The translations under genes were made by a program, and so were the position numbers. From NCBI GenBank assembly GCA_041653875.1, contig JBAZEM010000009.1:28041-92040 (forward strand): a DNA stretch of 64,000 bases, given 5' to 3'. Below the pieces are notes generated by a model that ran no database searches, had not been told where the DNA came from, and saw nothing but the letters and a program-made list of their open reading frames with translations. This document shows positions 26,990-34,805 of this stretch, piece by piece. This stretch comes from VSJD01 sp041653875. GTDB taxonomy: Bacteria > Verrucomicrobiota > Kiritimatiellia > JAAZAB01. Each line of letters starts with the position of its first letter. Positions within the stretch are counted from its first letter, which is position 1.

Positions 26990-27326
26990 AAACTGGCGGC
27001 GCCTTTTGGACAAAATCCGAACTTTCTTTGATGAAAATCCGACTGTCCGATAGGCATTTAGGGCATCCCCGCACCCTTCCCCGCATTGGGGAGAACGTGT
27101 GAAAAAATTAATCCGGACGCCGTGTGAGGGCACACGGCCTACAGTTTCCCCATATTTTGAGGGTTGTTGTAGGCCCGGCGCCCTCACCGGGCGATTTTTT
27201 CACACGTTCTGAGGGGTTGCGTTCTAAAATAACCCTTTGTTTGCAATGGTCAAATTGCGAAACCTGTTGCCTGTTGGGAGCGCCAATGGCATAGTCTTGC
27301 CGGTAAGACATAGGAAAGGAGCGGAT
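26990..27326. other. Intergenic region carrying a MITE-like element
   Basis: No gene. The main content is the inverted-repeat element at 27093-27209; the last 100 bases lead into the AbrB-like gene. Confidence 0.5.
27093..27209. mobile_element. MITE-like element with perfect 16-bp terminal inverted repeats
   Basis: Ends GAACGTGTGAAAAAAT (27093-27108) and ATTTTTTCACACGTTC (27194-27209) are perfect inverted repeats. Inside are two smaller hairpins (CCGTGTGAGGGCACACGG and CCCGGCGCCCTCACCGGG) and a CCTACA/TGTAGG pair. It encodes nothing. The interior CCGGCGCCCTC-type hairpin also occurs near 4195. Read on the plus strand the last hairpin plus six T residues could act as a terminator for the upstream gene. 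Confidence 0.7.
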
Positions 27327-27590
27327 ATGGAAGCTTTTGCAACAACACGCATGTCATCGAAAGGTCAAGTCGTAATTCCGGAAGATATCCGTGGAAGACT
27401 AAAACTGATGCCTGGGGTTTAGTTTGTTGTGGTCGGAGAAGGCGACGTCGTGATTTTGAAGGCCATTACCCCGCCATCCATGGGAAGTTTTGACCGCCTC
27501 ATCTGCAAAGGCCGGCAACAGGCGCGGGCAAGTGGCATGAAACGGTCCGACATTGCGATGGTTGTCTCGAAGGTGAGAAGCAGAAGATGA
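27327..27590 (+). pseudogene. AbrB/MazE-like antitoxin with a nonsense codon
   Basis: EAFATTRMSSKGQVVIPEDIRGRL is a typical swapped-hairpin AbrB antitoxin start, preceded by an AGGAAAGGAG ribosome site. After 31 codons a TAG at 27420-27422 interrupts the frame exactly where relatives continue (PGV-stop-FVVVGEGDVVILK), most simply a CAG to TAG change. The frame then stays open to 27590 and overlaps the toxin start (ATGA). Without readthrough the protein is truncated in the DNA-binding domain. Confidence 0.8.
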
Positions 27591-28016
27591 GAGTTATTCT
27601 GGACACCAACGTCTTTATGTCCGGCGTGTTCTTCTCTGGGCCGCCCTTCGAGATTCTGAACGCCTGACGTCACGGCAGATTGACGCTGGTAGTATCCCTG
27701 GAGATCCTCGCTGAGTATGAACGTGTCGGGCAGGAACTCGCTAACGAGTTTCGGACGGTTGACATTGCGCCGATGCTGGGACTCCTCGCGTTCCAAGCAA
27801 ATATGCAGCGATCCGGACGACGACAAGTTTCTCGCCTGTGCATTGGCCAGCAGCACAAAGGTCATTTCCAGCGGGGACAAGACGCTACGCAAGACATCCG
27901 GCTACGCTGGCATTGAAGTCTTAAGCCCTCGCGAGTTTATCGACAAATACCTGAAAAAGAACAACCAACCAACTCGTACGAGCGACGGGAATACCCGCGC
28001 AGATGAGTCCCTTTAA
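27587..28016 (+). pseudogene. PIN-domain toxin, inactivated
   Basis: Begins RVILDTNVFMSGVFF (first catalytic Asp of the PIN fold), then TGA at 27665-27667 (probably TGG originally), continues RLTLVVSLEILAEYERVG, and changes frame between about 27780 and 27805 to resume as CSDPDDDKFLACALAS and GIEVLSPREF. Thus there is one stop and one frameshift. The acidic residues of the PIN site are still visible across the frames. Together with the antitoxin it is a recently decayed toxin-antitoxin pair. Confidence 0.8.
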
Positions 28017-28720
28017 ACGGAATCGCTTTGCGGATTGAAACGCGCTGCGGTTTTTTATTTTCGATGCGCGAAGCCGGGCTTATTAACATTCCCGAAATAG
28101 ACTGGACATGGTCTTGGAAAAGCCACGCCTTCACAGGCGCGGCTACGTAGCCGCCGGTGTAAACCGGCGGCAATTTCACGTCTGGACTATTATGAGAACG
28201 TTAGTAATTATCTCCCGGAGTTCTGCCTGCCGGCCCTCCTTCTTTTCCGGGTTGCCGTCTGTCGTCCGTCGTCTGACGACTGCCCGCCTATGGCGAATTG
28301 TCCTAAATGCCGCTCGCTTTGCGCTTGTCCCGCCTCGGCCGCCGTTATATACTCGCCGCATACTGAATAAGACGCTGTTCGCAGGGATTTGATGCTATGG
28401 CGACGAATTTGACAGATGCCGAGATCGCGGCTTTGTAATTCGGAAAGCGAACAGCGTTCATTCGATGCCACATGTGGCAAACTATACCGGTTTCTCGAAA
28501 AAATGAAAAAGACGCCCAACAAACAAAGCCGGTTTGTCTGCGGCCAAAGCCTCGCCTTACCGCCGAAGACGGTGGCTCCGTCCCGTGCTCGGACTGGCCG
28601 GGTATGCGAAGCGCATCCCCGTCCAGCTCTGCGCCGGGGCACCGGTCAACGGCCGCCTTTTATCGTTGATACGACGCTTTGATATTGTACATTTGTACGT
28701 GATGAGAAAAAGGAAGCTTT
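28017..28720. other. Gene-free spacer with repeats
   Basis: About 700 bases without a supported gene. It holds GCGCGGCTACGTAGCCGCC-type palindromic sequence (about 28137-28156), a CCGTCTGTCGTCCGTCGTC oligomer tract (about 28252-28275) and the first copy of the promoter-like repeat (28277-28377). Confidence 0.5.
28277..28377 (+). repeat. Promoter-bearing repeat, family C, copy 1
   Basis: About 100 bases shared with 30588-30682 and, in its core, with 29379-29441. The core runs CGCTCGCTTTGCGC, then TTGTCC, 17 bases, TATACT, then CGCCGCA and ACTGAATAAGACGC. The TTGTCC-N17-TATACT part has the layout of a sigma-70 promoter pointing to the VapC gene. It follows the dead PIN module. Confidence 0.75.
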
Positions 28721-29113
28721 ATGGACATCGTCATTGACACATCGGCGCTGCTTGCCGTCGTCATCGCGGAGCCGGAACGTGACGGGATTATCGCGGCAAC
28801 CTCGGGGCACACGCTCATCGGACCGGGTTCGATCCCGTGGGAGGTGGGAAACGCCTTCTCGGCGATGTTGAAGCATCGGCGGGTAACATTTGAGGAATCC
28901 CGCAAGGGTCTGAGCATATTTGAGACGATCCCCTTGCGTTACGTGGATGTTGATCTATGCAACGCGCTATCCATAGCGCACCAGACGGATCTGTACGCGT
29001 ATGACGCTTACTTTCTCGAATGCGCAATGCGTCACGCCGCGCCAGTGCTGACCTTGGACAAGGGGTTGCAGAGGGCAGCCAAGAAACTGGGTATTACCCT
29101 TTTGGAGTTCTAA
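28721..29113 (+). CDS. VapC-family PIN-domain toxin
   Basis: 130 residues. The four acidic PIN positions are visible: IDTSALLAVV (Asp6), PWEVGNAF (Glu about 43), YAYDAYFLECA (Asp about 93) and LTLDKGL (Asp about 112). VapC toxins are RNases that cut tRNA or rRNA. Start ATG 28721 has an AAGGAAG site. The antitoxin gene begins two bases after its stop, an uncommon toxin-first order. The open frame is intact, unlike the module upstream. Confidence 0.9.
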   Translation: MDIVIDTSALLAVVIAEPERDGIIAATSGHTLIGPGSIPWEVGNAFSAMLKHRRVTFEESRKGLSIFETIPLRYVDVDLCNALSIAHQTDLYAYDAYFLECAMRHAAPVLTLDKGLQRAAKKLGITLLEF

Positions 29114-29115
29114 TC

Positions 29116-29358
29116 ATGCAGACATACACCTATTCGGAAGCCAGGCAGAGACTCGCAAGCGTACTGGACGTTGCGGAGTCCAAGGGCAAGGTTCTTATTC
29201 GTCGAAAGGACGGCCGGACCTTTGCTCTCGTCCCCGAACGCGCAACGGCATCGCCACTTGATGTGCCAAGCATCAGCGCGGAAGTCTCCACGGAAGATCT
29301 TGTGTCCATTGTAAAAACGGAAAGAAGCAGAACGAGAGGGTGGAGGTTGCGGCGCTAA
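29116..29358 (+). CDS. Phd/YefM-type antitoxin
   Basis: 80 residues. QTYTYSEARQRLASVLDVAESKGKVLIRRKDG is the Phd/YefM fold, which binds DNA through its N-terminus and covers the toxin with its C-terminus. The ATG at 29116 follows the toxin stop by two bases. The C-terminal part is basic (ERSRTRGWRLRR). It is the expected partner of the VapC protein. Confidence 0.88.
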   Translation: MQTYTYSEARQRLASVLDVAESKGKVLIRRKDGRTFALVPERATASPLDVPSISAEVSTEDLVSIVKTERSRTRGWRLRR

Positions 29359-29378
29359 CCGCGCCACCACGTCCCGAT

Positions 29379-29441
29379 GGCTACTCGCTTTGCGCTTGTT
29401 TCACTTCGTCCGCTGTTATATACGCGCGGCACACTGAAATT
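29379..29441 (+). repeat. Promoter-bearing repeat, family C, copy 2
   Basis: A diverged core copy: CTCGCTTTGCGCTTGTTT, 17 bases, TATACG, then GCACACTGAA. The -10-like hexamer at 29419-29424 is 40 bases before the ATG of the BRO gene, so it could drive that gene directly. Confidence 0.7.
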
Positions 29442-29463
29442 GCAATTTAACCCGCCATTAATC

Positions 29464-30318
29464 ATGAAAAAAGACTTGGCCATTTTTGAGGGACACGAAA
29501 TCCGCCACATCTACGACGAGAAGACCGAAACGTGGTGGTTTTCGGTCGTGGACATCATCCGGGTGCTGACCCAACAGCCGGATTTCCAGATGGCCAGAAA
29601 ATACTGGAACAAGCTGAAAGAGCGGCTGAAGAAGGAAGGTAGTCAGTCGGTGACAAACTGTCACCGACTGAAATTACGAGCCGCCGACGGCAAAAATTAT
29701 CTCACCGATGTCGCCGACCCTGAAACGCTTTTGCGTCTGATCCAATCTGTTCCAAGCCCCAAGGCCGAACCGATCAAGCTCTGGCTCGCCAAAGTCGGCT
29801 ACGAGCGAATGCAGGAGATGGCCGACCCCGCCCGCGCGCTCGAACGCGCCCGTGCCACCTGGCGGAAACATGGCCGCAGCGACAAGTGGATCCAGCAACG
29901 CATGACCGGGCAGGAAACCCGCAACAAACTAACCGACTACTGGGCCACGCACGACATCAAGCAAGGCGACGAATACGCCATCCTCACCAACCTCATCCAT
30001 CAGGAATGGGCTGATGTAAGCGTGCAGACCCACAAAGAATTGAAGGGACTCAAAACCCAGAACCTGCGCGACCACATGAGCGAGGCCGAACTAATCTTCA
30101 CCGCCCTTGCCGAACTTTCCACCCGCCAGATTGCCGAGACCGTCGCCGCCACCGGCATGCCTGAAAACCAAACCGCCGCGAAGTCCGGCGGCAAGATTGC
30201 CAAACGCGCCCGTCTGGAACTCGAAGCTCAGACCGGCAAAAAGGTGGTGACCGGCGAAAATTACCTGCCGTCAGATAACGTCAAGAAAATCCGAGGGACG
30301 AGTGTAATAGGTCAGTGA
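29464..30318 (+). CDS. BRO-N domain protein (phage antirepressor-like)
   Basis: 284 residues. N-terminal BRO domain: AIFEGHEIRHIYDEKTETWW, FSVVDIIRVLTQQPDFQMARKYW and, after a short segment, LRAADGKNYLTDVADPETLLRLIQSVPSPKAE. The second half is helical and repeats an AELSTRQIAETV segment. BRO proteins bind DNA and are common on phages and mobile islands; their role outside phage is unknown. I chose the ATG at 29464 because the conserved start is there; it has no visible ribosome site, so the message may have a very short leader. Confidence 0.85.
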   Translation: MKKDLAIFEGHEIRHIYDEKTETWWFSVVDIIRVLTQQPDFQMARKYWNKLKERLKKEGSQSVTNCHRLKLRAADGKNYLTDVADPETLLRLIQSVPSPKAEPIKLWLAKVGYERMQEMADPARALERARATWRKHGRSDKWIQQRMTGQETRNKLTDYWATHDIKQGDEYAILTNLIHQEWADVSVQTHKELKGLKTQNLRDHMSEAELIFTALAELSTRQIAETVAATGMPENQTAAKSGGKIAKRARLELEAQTGKKVVTGENYLPSDNVKKIRGTSVIGQ

Positions 30319-30335
30319 CAAGGGGGTGTAGATGC

Positions 30336-30410
30336 GGTTCGACTTGTCCGCCTACGGTGGATAGAACCGCGGATTGCCGTTCTGGCGAACGGCCACTACA
30401 CCTGATACGC
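30336..30410. repeat. Hairpin repeat with GGTTC and CGTTC arms
   Basis: Contains GCGGTTC...GAACCGC and GCCGTTC...GAACGGC hairpins between TGTAG and CTACACC ends. A diverged copy lies at about 4309-4375. Confidence 0.55.
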
Positions 30411-30587
30411 GACGCCCGGTCCTGTCATGCATATGTCTCCCCCCGCGTCACTGACCCATTACAGGCGAACGACGAATGAAACCGTCGCCGTCGAAGAATT
30501 TATTTTCCAGTCAGTCTCCGGGAAATTGTGCGTAATCAAGAAATCGCAATCAGTGATTGCAAAATCGTTCGCCCGTCCATGAAGTTC

Positions 30588-30682
30588 CTGCCCGCCTACG
30601 GCGGGTTATCCATTATGCCGCTCGCTTTGCGCTTGTCCCGTTTCGGCCAGCGTTGTATACTCGCCGCACACTGAATAAGACG
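30588..30682 (+). repeat. Promoter-bearing repeat, family C, copy 3
   Basis: Nearly identical to copy 1, including the outer part CTGCCCGCCTA and TATGCCGCTCGC, with TTGTCC, 17 bases and TATACT. It lies about 110 bases upstream of the GT39 gene. Confidence 0.75.
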
Positions 30683-30747
30683 CGCGTACCGCACGCCGAT
30701 TTATGGGCTTGAATGCACAACGGTGATCGGGCACAGTAGCCCGCATT

Positions 30748-32517
30748 ATGAATCTGTTGACTCGCATATTACCGAGCCGCGCATACGCTCCGGCGTGGCT
30801 GTTGCTGGCTCTGTTTTGCGCCTTCGGGCTGTTCGACCATTCCTTATGGTCCAGCAACGACACGCGCGAAGGCGCCATGATCCGCGAAATGGCGCGCGAG
30901 GGCGTCTGGGTCACACCGGTATTCAACGGCCGGGCTTACCTCGAAAAACCGCCCCTTGCGCACTGGACTGGCGTGGCGCTGTGCAAGGTGTTTGGGCGGG
31001 TGAATGAGGGGCTGGTGCGTTTGCCGGCGGCCTTGTACGGTTTCGGCGCCTTGTGGATTCTCGGTCTTTGGGCGCGCGACCTGGGGCGCGAGCGCGCCGG
31101 GTTGGTGGCCGCCTTCCTGTGCGCCACCTCGGCGCTCTATTACGAATATTCCCGCATTGTGCTCACCGATACGGCGCTGACTTTCATGGTCGTATTGTCG
31201 CTCTTTCTTTTCTGGAAAGCTTATACGGCCCTCCCACGCCGGCTGGTGCTCTGGATAGCGTTTCTGGCGGCATCGGCCGTGTCGTTTTACGCCAAGGGCC
31301 TGGTTGGGCCGGGTTTGGTGTGGGTATCGGTGGGCGCCTTCCTGTTGTATCGGCGCGAATGGAAACTGGTCGTCCTGCTGGGTACGGCCTTTAGCTTGGT
31401 GTTCGCCCTGGTCCTGGCGCCCTGGGTGGCGGCTTTATGGCATGCGGGGGGACGCGATTTTCTCTACGGCGTCTTCTGGGAAAACCAGTTTGGCCGGTTC
31501 CTGGCTTTTAACGATCCCAATCTGCCGTTGGATCCGTATTATGTCCACAAGGAACCCGTGTGGTATTATCTGTTCAGCCTGCCGGTGCGGCTGATCCCCT
31601 GGACCCTGCTGGTCCTGGCCGCGCTGATTTCCTGGTTCCGGCCAAAGAGTTCGGTGTCCGGCCTGCCGGCCTTATTTGTCCGCTTCGCGCTGGTCTGCAT
31701 GCTTGTGCTTCTGCATGTGTCCTCGTCCAAGACGGCTTGCTATGCCCTGCCGCTCTTTCCCTTTTTGTTCCTGATGACCGGCATTTGGCTGGAAGACACC
31801 GCGGCCAAATGGGCCTCCGCGTTTGACCGGCGCGTGATCGGTCTGACTTTCGTACTGGTCGGGGTCGCGGCGCTGGCGGCGCCCTTGGGCTATATGCTGG
31901 CGTTTTTAGCCGGTATGAAGGTTATATGGGCGCCGGGAACCGGCGCGGCGATAAGTTGTTTTGGGTTGGCATTAATAACTTTGGTGGCCGGCGGATATGC
32001 CGGGATCCGGCTCTGGAAGACATTCCGGTCGGGCAGGCGGGGCGAGGCGATTCTATCGGCCCCCATGATCCTTGCGGTGCTGGGTCTGCTGGATGCCGCG
32101 ATCTTCATGCCGGCGGTGAACTGCCAGAGAACCTATGAGCCCTTAGCCGCCCTTGTTCGGCAGGAATTGAATGCCGGAAGGCGCATGGCGCTGGCCGGCG
32201 AGCGCGAACGCGATCTGGGCGCCCTGATGTTTTACTTGGATTCGCGCTTGCCGGTTGTCTCGTTTGCAAATTCAACGGAATGCGCCGATTTTCTTTACGG
32301 CCGCCCCGGTCCGGCGGGCCTTGTCGTGGCCGATAGCGATCTGATCCATGTTGAGCGCCTGTTATCAGGAAAACCGTACCGTGTTATTCAACCCATGCAT
32401 GTCGGGCACAAGAGCGGGGAGTTCCGGCTGTTGATGAACGAGTCCGACCAGGCTATGAAGCCTGCTACGAAGCAAACATCCAACATCCAACATCCAACTC
32501 CGAACGTCGAACGATAG
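30748..32517 (+). CDS. GT39-family membrane glycosyltransferase (ArnT-like)
   Basis: 589 residues with about 11 hydrophobic segments. The first periplasmic loop carries SNDTREGAMIREM and YLEKPPLAHW, the catalytic acidic motif and loop of ArnT/PMT-type transferases that use polyprenyl-phosphate sugars. A soluble C-terminal part follows about residue 480. The last 15 residues (KQTSNIQHPTPNVER) are encoded by an AACATCCAACATCCAAC oligomer tract that also occurs as intergenic spacer at 49825-49876, so the natural end was probably nearer residue 570. The gene ends 4 bases before the phosphatase gene. Confidence 0.88.
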   Translation: MNLLTRILPSRAYAPAWLLLALFCAFGLFDHSLWSSNDTREGAMIREMAREGVWVTPVFNGRAYLEKPPLAHWTGVALCKVFGRVNEGLVRLPAALYGFGALWILGLWARDLGRERAGLVAAFLCATSALYYEYSRIVLTDTALTFMVVLSLFLFWKAYTALPRRLVLWIAFLAASAVSFYAKGLVGPGLVWVSVGAFLLYRREWKLVVLLGTAFSLVFALVLAPWVAALWHAGGRDFLYGVFWENQFGRFLAFNDPNLPLDPYYVHKEPVWYYLFSLPVRLIPWTLLVLAALISWFRPKSSVSGLPALFVRFALVCMLVLLHVSSSKTACYALPLFPFLFLMTGIWLEDTAAKWASAFDRRVIGLTFVLVGVAALAAPLGYMLAFLAGMKVIWAPGTGAAISCFGLALITLVAGGYAGIRLWKTFRSGRRGEAILSAPMILAVLGLLDAAIFMPAVNCQRTYEPLAALVRQELNAGRRMALAGERERDLGALMFYLDSRLPVVSFANSTECADFLYGRPGPAGLVVADSDLIHVERLLSGKPYRVIQPMHVGHKSGEFRLLMNESDQAMKPATKQTSNIQHPTPNVER

Positions 32518-32521
32518 TCCC

Positions 32522-33172
32522 ATGAATATCGGCAATCTATCGAAAGCGAGTCCTAAATTTCGTCGTCTGATCGTTACGGGGGTGGCGGCGTTGCTGGTCA
32601 TGGCCGGGGCCTTGACCGGCTGGGAGCTGGCGCTCAAGGATCGTTTGGCGACCAAGCGCTGGGGCGTGGTGGAGCAAGGGCTCATCTACCGGAGCGGGCG
32701 TCTGCCCCTGGATCGCGCCCAGGCCACGCTGGCCAACCATCATATTCGCGTCCTGATCGATCTTACGGAGAACAAGCCCGACAACCGGTTCCAGTTAAAG
32801 GAGCGCGCGGCGGCCGCGGCCCTGGACATTGAGTACCACAATTTCCCTTTGATCGGCGACGGCACGGGGAATATCTCCAATTATGCCAATGCCATTGCGG
32901 TCATGCGCCAGGCTATGCGCGAAGGCAAGCCGGTTCTGGTGCATTGCGCCGCGGGCGCCCAGCGCACGGGCGGGGTTGTGGCCGCCTACCGCATGCTGGT
33001 GGAACGGAAGTCGCCGGAAGAGGCGCGCGCCGAACTCAAGCGCTACGGCTGGAAACCCGGCAAAGACCAGGTTCTCCTGGATTATCTGAACCGAAACATG
33101 GCGAAATTAGCCGGATTATTGCTTGCCCGTCAGGTCATCGATGCCATTCCCAGTCCCCTGCCGGTGTTATAG
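32522..33172 (+). CDS. Membrane-anchored dual-specificity/tyrosine phosphatase-like protein
   Basis: 216 residues. One N-terminal membrane helix (about residues 14-35) and a cysteine-phosphatase domain with the P-loop HCAAGAQRTGG (Cys142, Arg148, the CX5R signature) and a preceding aspartate-containing loop FPLIGDGTGN (about 108). It dephosphorylates protein or lipid substrates, presumably at the membrane. Starts 4 bases after the GT39 stop, so it is likely co-transcribed; a link to lipid-linked sugar metabolism is a guess from that position. Confidence 0.85.
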   Translation: MNIGNLSKASPKFRRLIVTGVAALLVMAGALTGWELALKDRLATKRWGVVEQGLIYRSGRLPLDRAQATLANHHIRVLIDLTENKPDNRFQLKERAAAAALDIEYHNFPLIGDGTGNISNYANAIAVMRQAMREGKPVLVHCAAGAQRTGGVVAAYRMLVERKSPEEARAELKRYGWKPGKDQVLLDYLNRNMAKLAGLLLARQVIDAIPSPLPVL

Positions 33173-33245
33173 TTCTCTCGCGTTCCGGCCTTGACAACGA
33201 GTGTCATGGAGCGCCACAATATACGGCATCTTTCCGCGAGAACTT

Positions 33246-34229
33246 ATGAAACGAGCATTATCCAAACCACTCGTGGCGTTTGCCCTCTTGGCGTGCAGTT
33301 TGTCTGCGGACGTGCCGGATGTGCGTCCGACGGACGGCGGACTACAGATGGCGGCAAGCGGATGGCGAACGACAGACGACAGGCCGTGGCGGGCGGAACG
33401 TCTGGTCGCTAACCAGACGGGATCGGACGCGTTCGAACTTTACGATGGTTCCGGCATCCGTCGTCTGTCGTCTGCTGTCTGCCGTCCGTTCCGCTCGGCG
33501 CCGGAACCCATGGCCTTGGCGCTCCCATCAGTATGGACGCTGGACGATTTTGGAATCCAGCCCCGACCATGCGTTCGATGGGATGCGTTTCCCGGCGTCA
33601 GTCCGGAAGCGATGAATGCTCCGGCGGATCCGCTCGACGCGGCGTTTTGCATCCCCCGTTATCGGATACCCGCAGTCTTGTTGGAGAGCGCCTGCGAGCG
33701 TTCGGTTGTGTTTTTTGAATCGGGGCGGTCGTTGGAGGCCGGCGGCCAATCCGATCCCGCGGATATTGTGGCCATGATTCCGCAGTTGAAAAAAGTTTTT
33801 GCGCGGGAAGGCGTGCCCCAGCAATGGGTATGGATGGCGGAAGTCGAGTCGGCGCTCAATCCGCGGGCAATCAGTTCGGCGGGTGCGGCGGGACTTTTCC
33901 AGTTGATGCCCGCTACGGCACGGCGGTTCGGCTTGCGCACGGCGCCATTGGACGATCGCTTGGAACCCGAAAAAAGCGCCGGCGCCGCGGCGCAGTACCT
34001 GAAATTTCTGCGCCAGGAATTCGGCTGTTGGTCGCTGGCGCTGGCGGCGTATAACGCCGGTGAAGGGCGGGTCAAGGAAATCATGAAAAAACGCAAGGCC
34101 CGCACGTTCGACGAGGTGGAACGCTATCTGCCCTCCGAAACGCGGGCCTATGTTCCCAAGGTCATGGCCCTTGTCGCCATGCGTGAAGATCGGCTCCAAG
34201 GCGTCAGGGGCGCCTATTGGAAACCGTAA
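33246..34229 (+). CDS. Secreted lytic transglycosylase (SLT domain)
   Basis: 327 residues from ATG 33246. Signal peptide KRALSKPLVAFALLACSLSA, then about 80 residues of low conservation, then an SLT domain (about residues 170-310): WMAEVESALNPRAISSAGAAGLFQLMP with the catalytic Glu, and ALAAYNAGEGRVKE. It cuts peptidoglycan glycan strands in the periplasm. Residues about 26-80 are encoded by GACGGACGGCGGACTACAGATGGC and GTCGTCTGTCGTCTGCTGTC type oligomers that occur as spacer at 28252 and 62480, so this segment looks repeat-derived. An ATG at 33201 is possible but would bury the signal peptide. Confidence 0.88.
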   Translation: MKRALSKPLVAFALLACSLSADVPDVRPTDGGLQMAASGWRTTDDRPWRAERLVANQTGSDAFELYDGSGIRRLSSAVCRPFRSAPEPMALALPSVWTLDDFGIQPRPCVRWDAFPGVSPEAMNAPADPLDAAFCIPRYRIPAVLLESACERSVVFFESGRSLEAGGQSDPADIVAMIPQLKKVFAREGVPQQWVWMAEVESALNPRAISSAGAAGLFQLMPATARRFGLRTAPLDDRLEPEKSAGAAAQYLKFLRQEFGCWSLALAAYNAGEGRVKEIMKKRKARTFDEVERYLPSETRAYVPKVMALVAMREDRLQGVRGAYWKP

Positions 34230-34320
34230 ATCAGAGCTCAGAAGTCAGAGATCAGAGGTCAGTGAATGGATGACTGACCTCTGACATCTGACATCTGATC
34301 TTTGATCTCTAATTCTGCCT
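34230..34320. repeat. CTCTGAC/TCAGAG oligomer tract forming a large hairpin
   Basis: AGAAGTCAGAGATCAGAGGTCAG on the left and CTGACCTCTGACATCTGAC on the right are imperfect reverse complements. A related tract is at 54256-54300. Follows the transglycosylase stop directly and could act as a terminator. Confidence 0.6.
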
Positions 34321-34362
34321 CGGGCAACGGAAGGCCGTGGAATGAAAATCAAGCGTTGACAC

Positions 34363-34479
34363 ATGCGCGGCCAAATCGTTCGTTTTGGGGTAATCGGTGT
34401 GGGTGGTATGGGGTGCGGCCATTGCGCCTGCATTGCCAAGGTGAAGCAGGTGCCGCACCGCACCGAGCCTCGCTTTTAG
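34363..34479 (+). pseudogene. N-terminal fragment of a Gfo/Idh/MocA oxidoreductase
   Basis: 38 codons: IVRFGVIGVGGMGCGHCACI is the dinucleotide-binding start of the family (GxGxxG-like), followed by AKVKQVPHRTEPRF and a stop. The remaining 300 or so residues are absent. A complete, only distantly similar family member follows at 34806, so an extra paralogue has been lost here. Confidence 0.65.
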
Positions 34480-34569
34480 GCCTGAAGCTTAAGGCGTGCG
34501 CCAGTCTCTAACCCCGAATACATTCAACGAGGAATAGTAACTGCTCAGGAGTCAGAATTCAGGAGTCAG

Positions 34570-34641
34570 CCCGCCTGCAACGCTGTGCCCTGCCCGCAGT
34601 GCTACGCACAGCGTTGCAGGCGGGGTAGCACTGCGGGCAGG
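34570..34641. repeat. Family B palindrome inserted into another family B copy
   Basis: An inner copy (CCTGCCCGCAGTGCTACG to GCGTTGCAGGCGGGG, 34589-34625) splits an oppositely oriented outer copy: CCCGCCTGCAACGCTGTG before it and TAGCACTGCGGGCAGG after it. Joined, the outer halves rebuild almost exactly one 36-bp element. Confidence 0.75.
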
Positions 34642-34710
34642 TAGTCAGAATAAGGAACCCGTATAGGCCAGCGAATACGAAGAGAATCGGTGCTAAACAC
34701 AAGGCCTTGG

Positions 34711-34796
34711 CGGAATGTCTGTCGCGTTCTTCCGATTCTTACGTATTTTATTCTGTATCCTGAATTCTGACTCCTGACTACCTGAGTTGTTACGAG
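34711..34796. repeat. About 85-bp repeat ending in CTGACTCCTGACTACCTG, family F
   Basis: CGGAATGTCTGTCGCGTTCTT then CTTACGTATTTTATTCTG and TCCTGAATTCTGACTCCTGA. A second copy in the same orientation is at 45968-46046 and a partial inverted copy at 57303-57342. It ends nine bases before the next gene's start. Confidence 0.7.
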
Positions 34797-34805
34797 GAAT
34801 AAACG

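Noticed and set aside
27587..28016. Stop-codon reassignment to explain the in-frame TAG and TGA
   Set aside because: There is also a frameshift in the same module, and intact genes across the window use TAA, TAG and TGA as normal stops.
28277..30682. Family C repeats as true integron attC sites
   Set aside because: The sequence past the GTTATAT-like core stays conserved for 25 bases, no paired RYYYAAC site was found, and no integron integrase is in the window. The cassette idea is kept only as a hypothesis.
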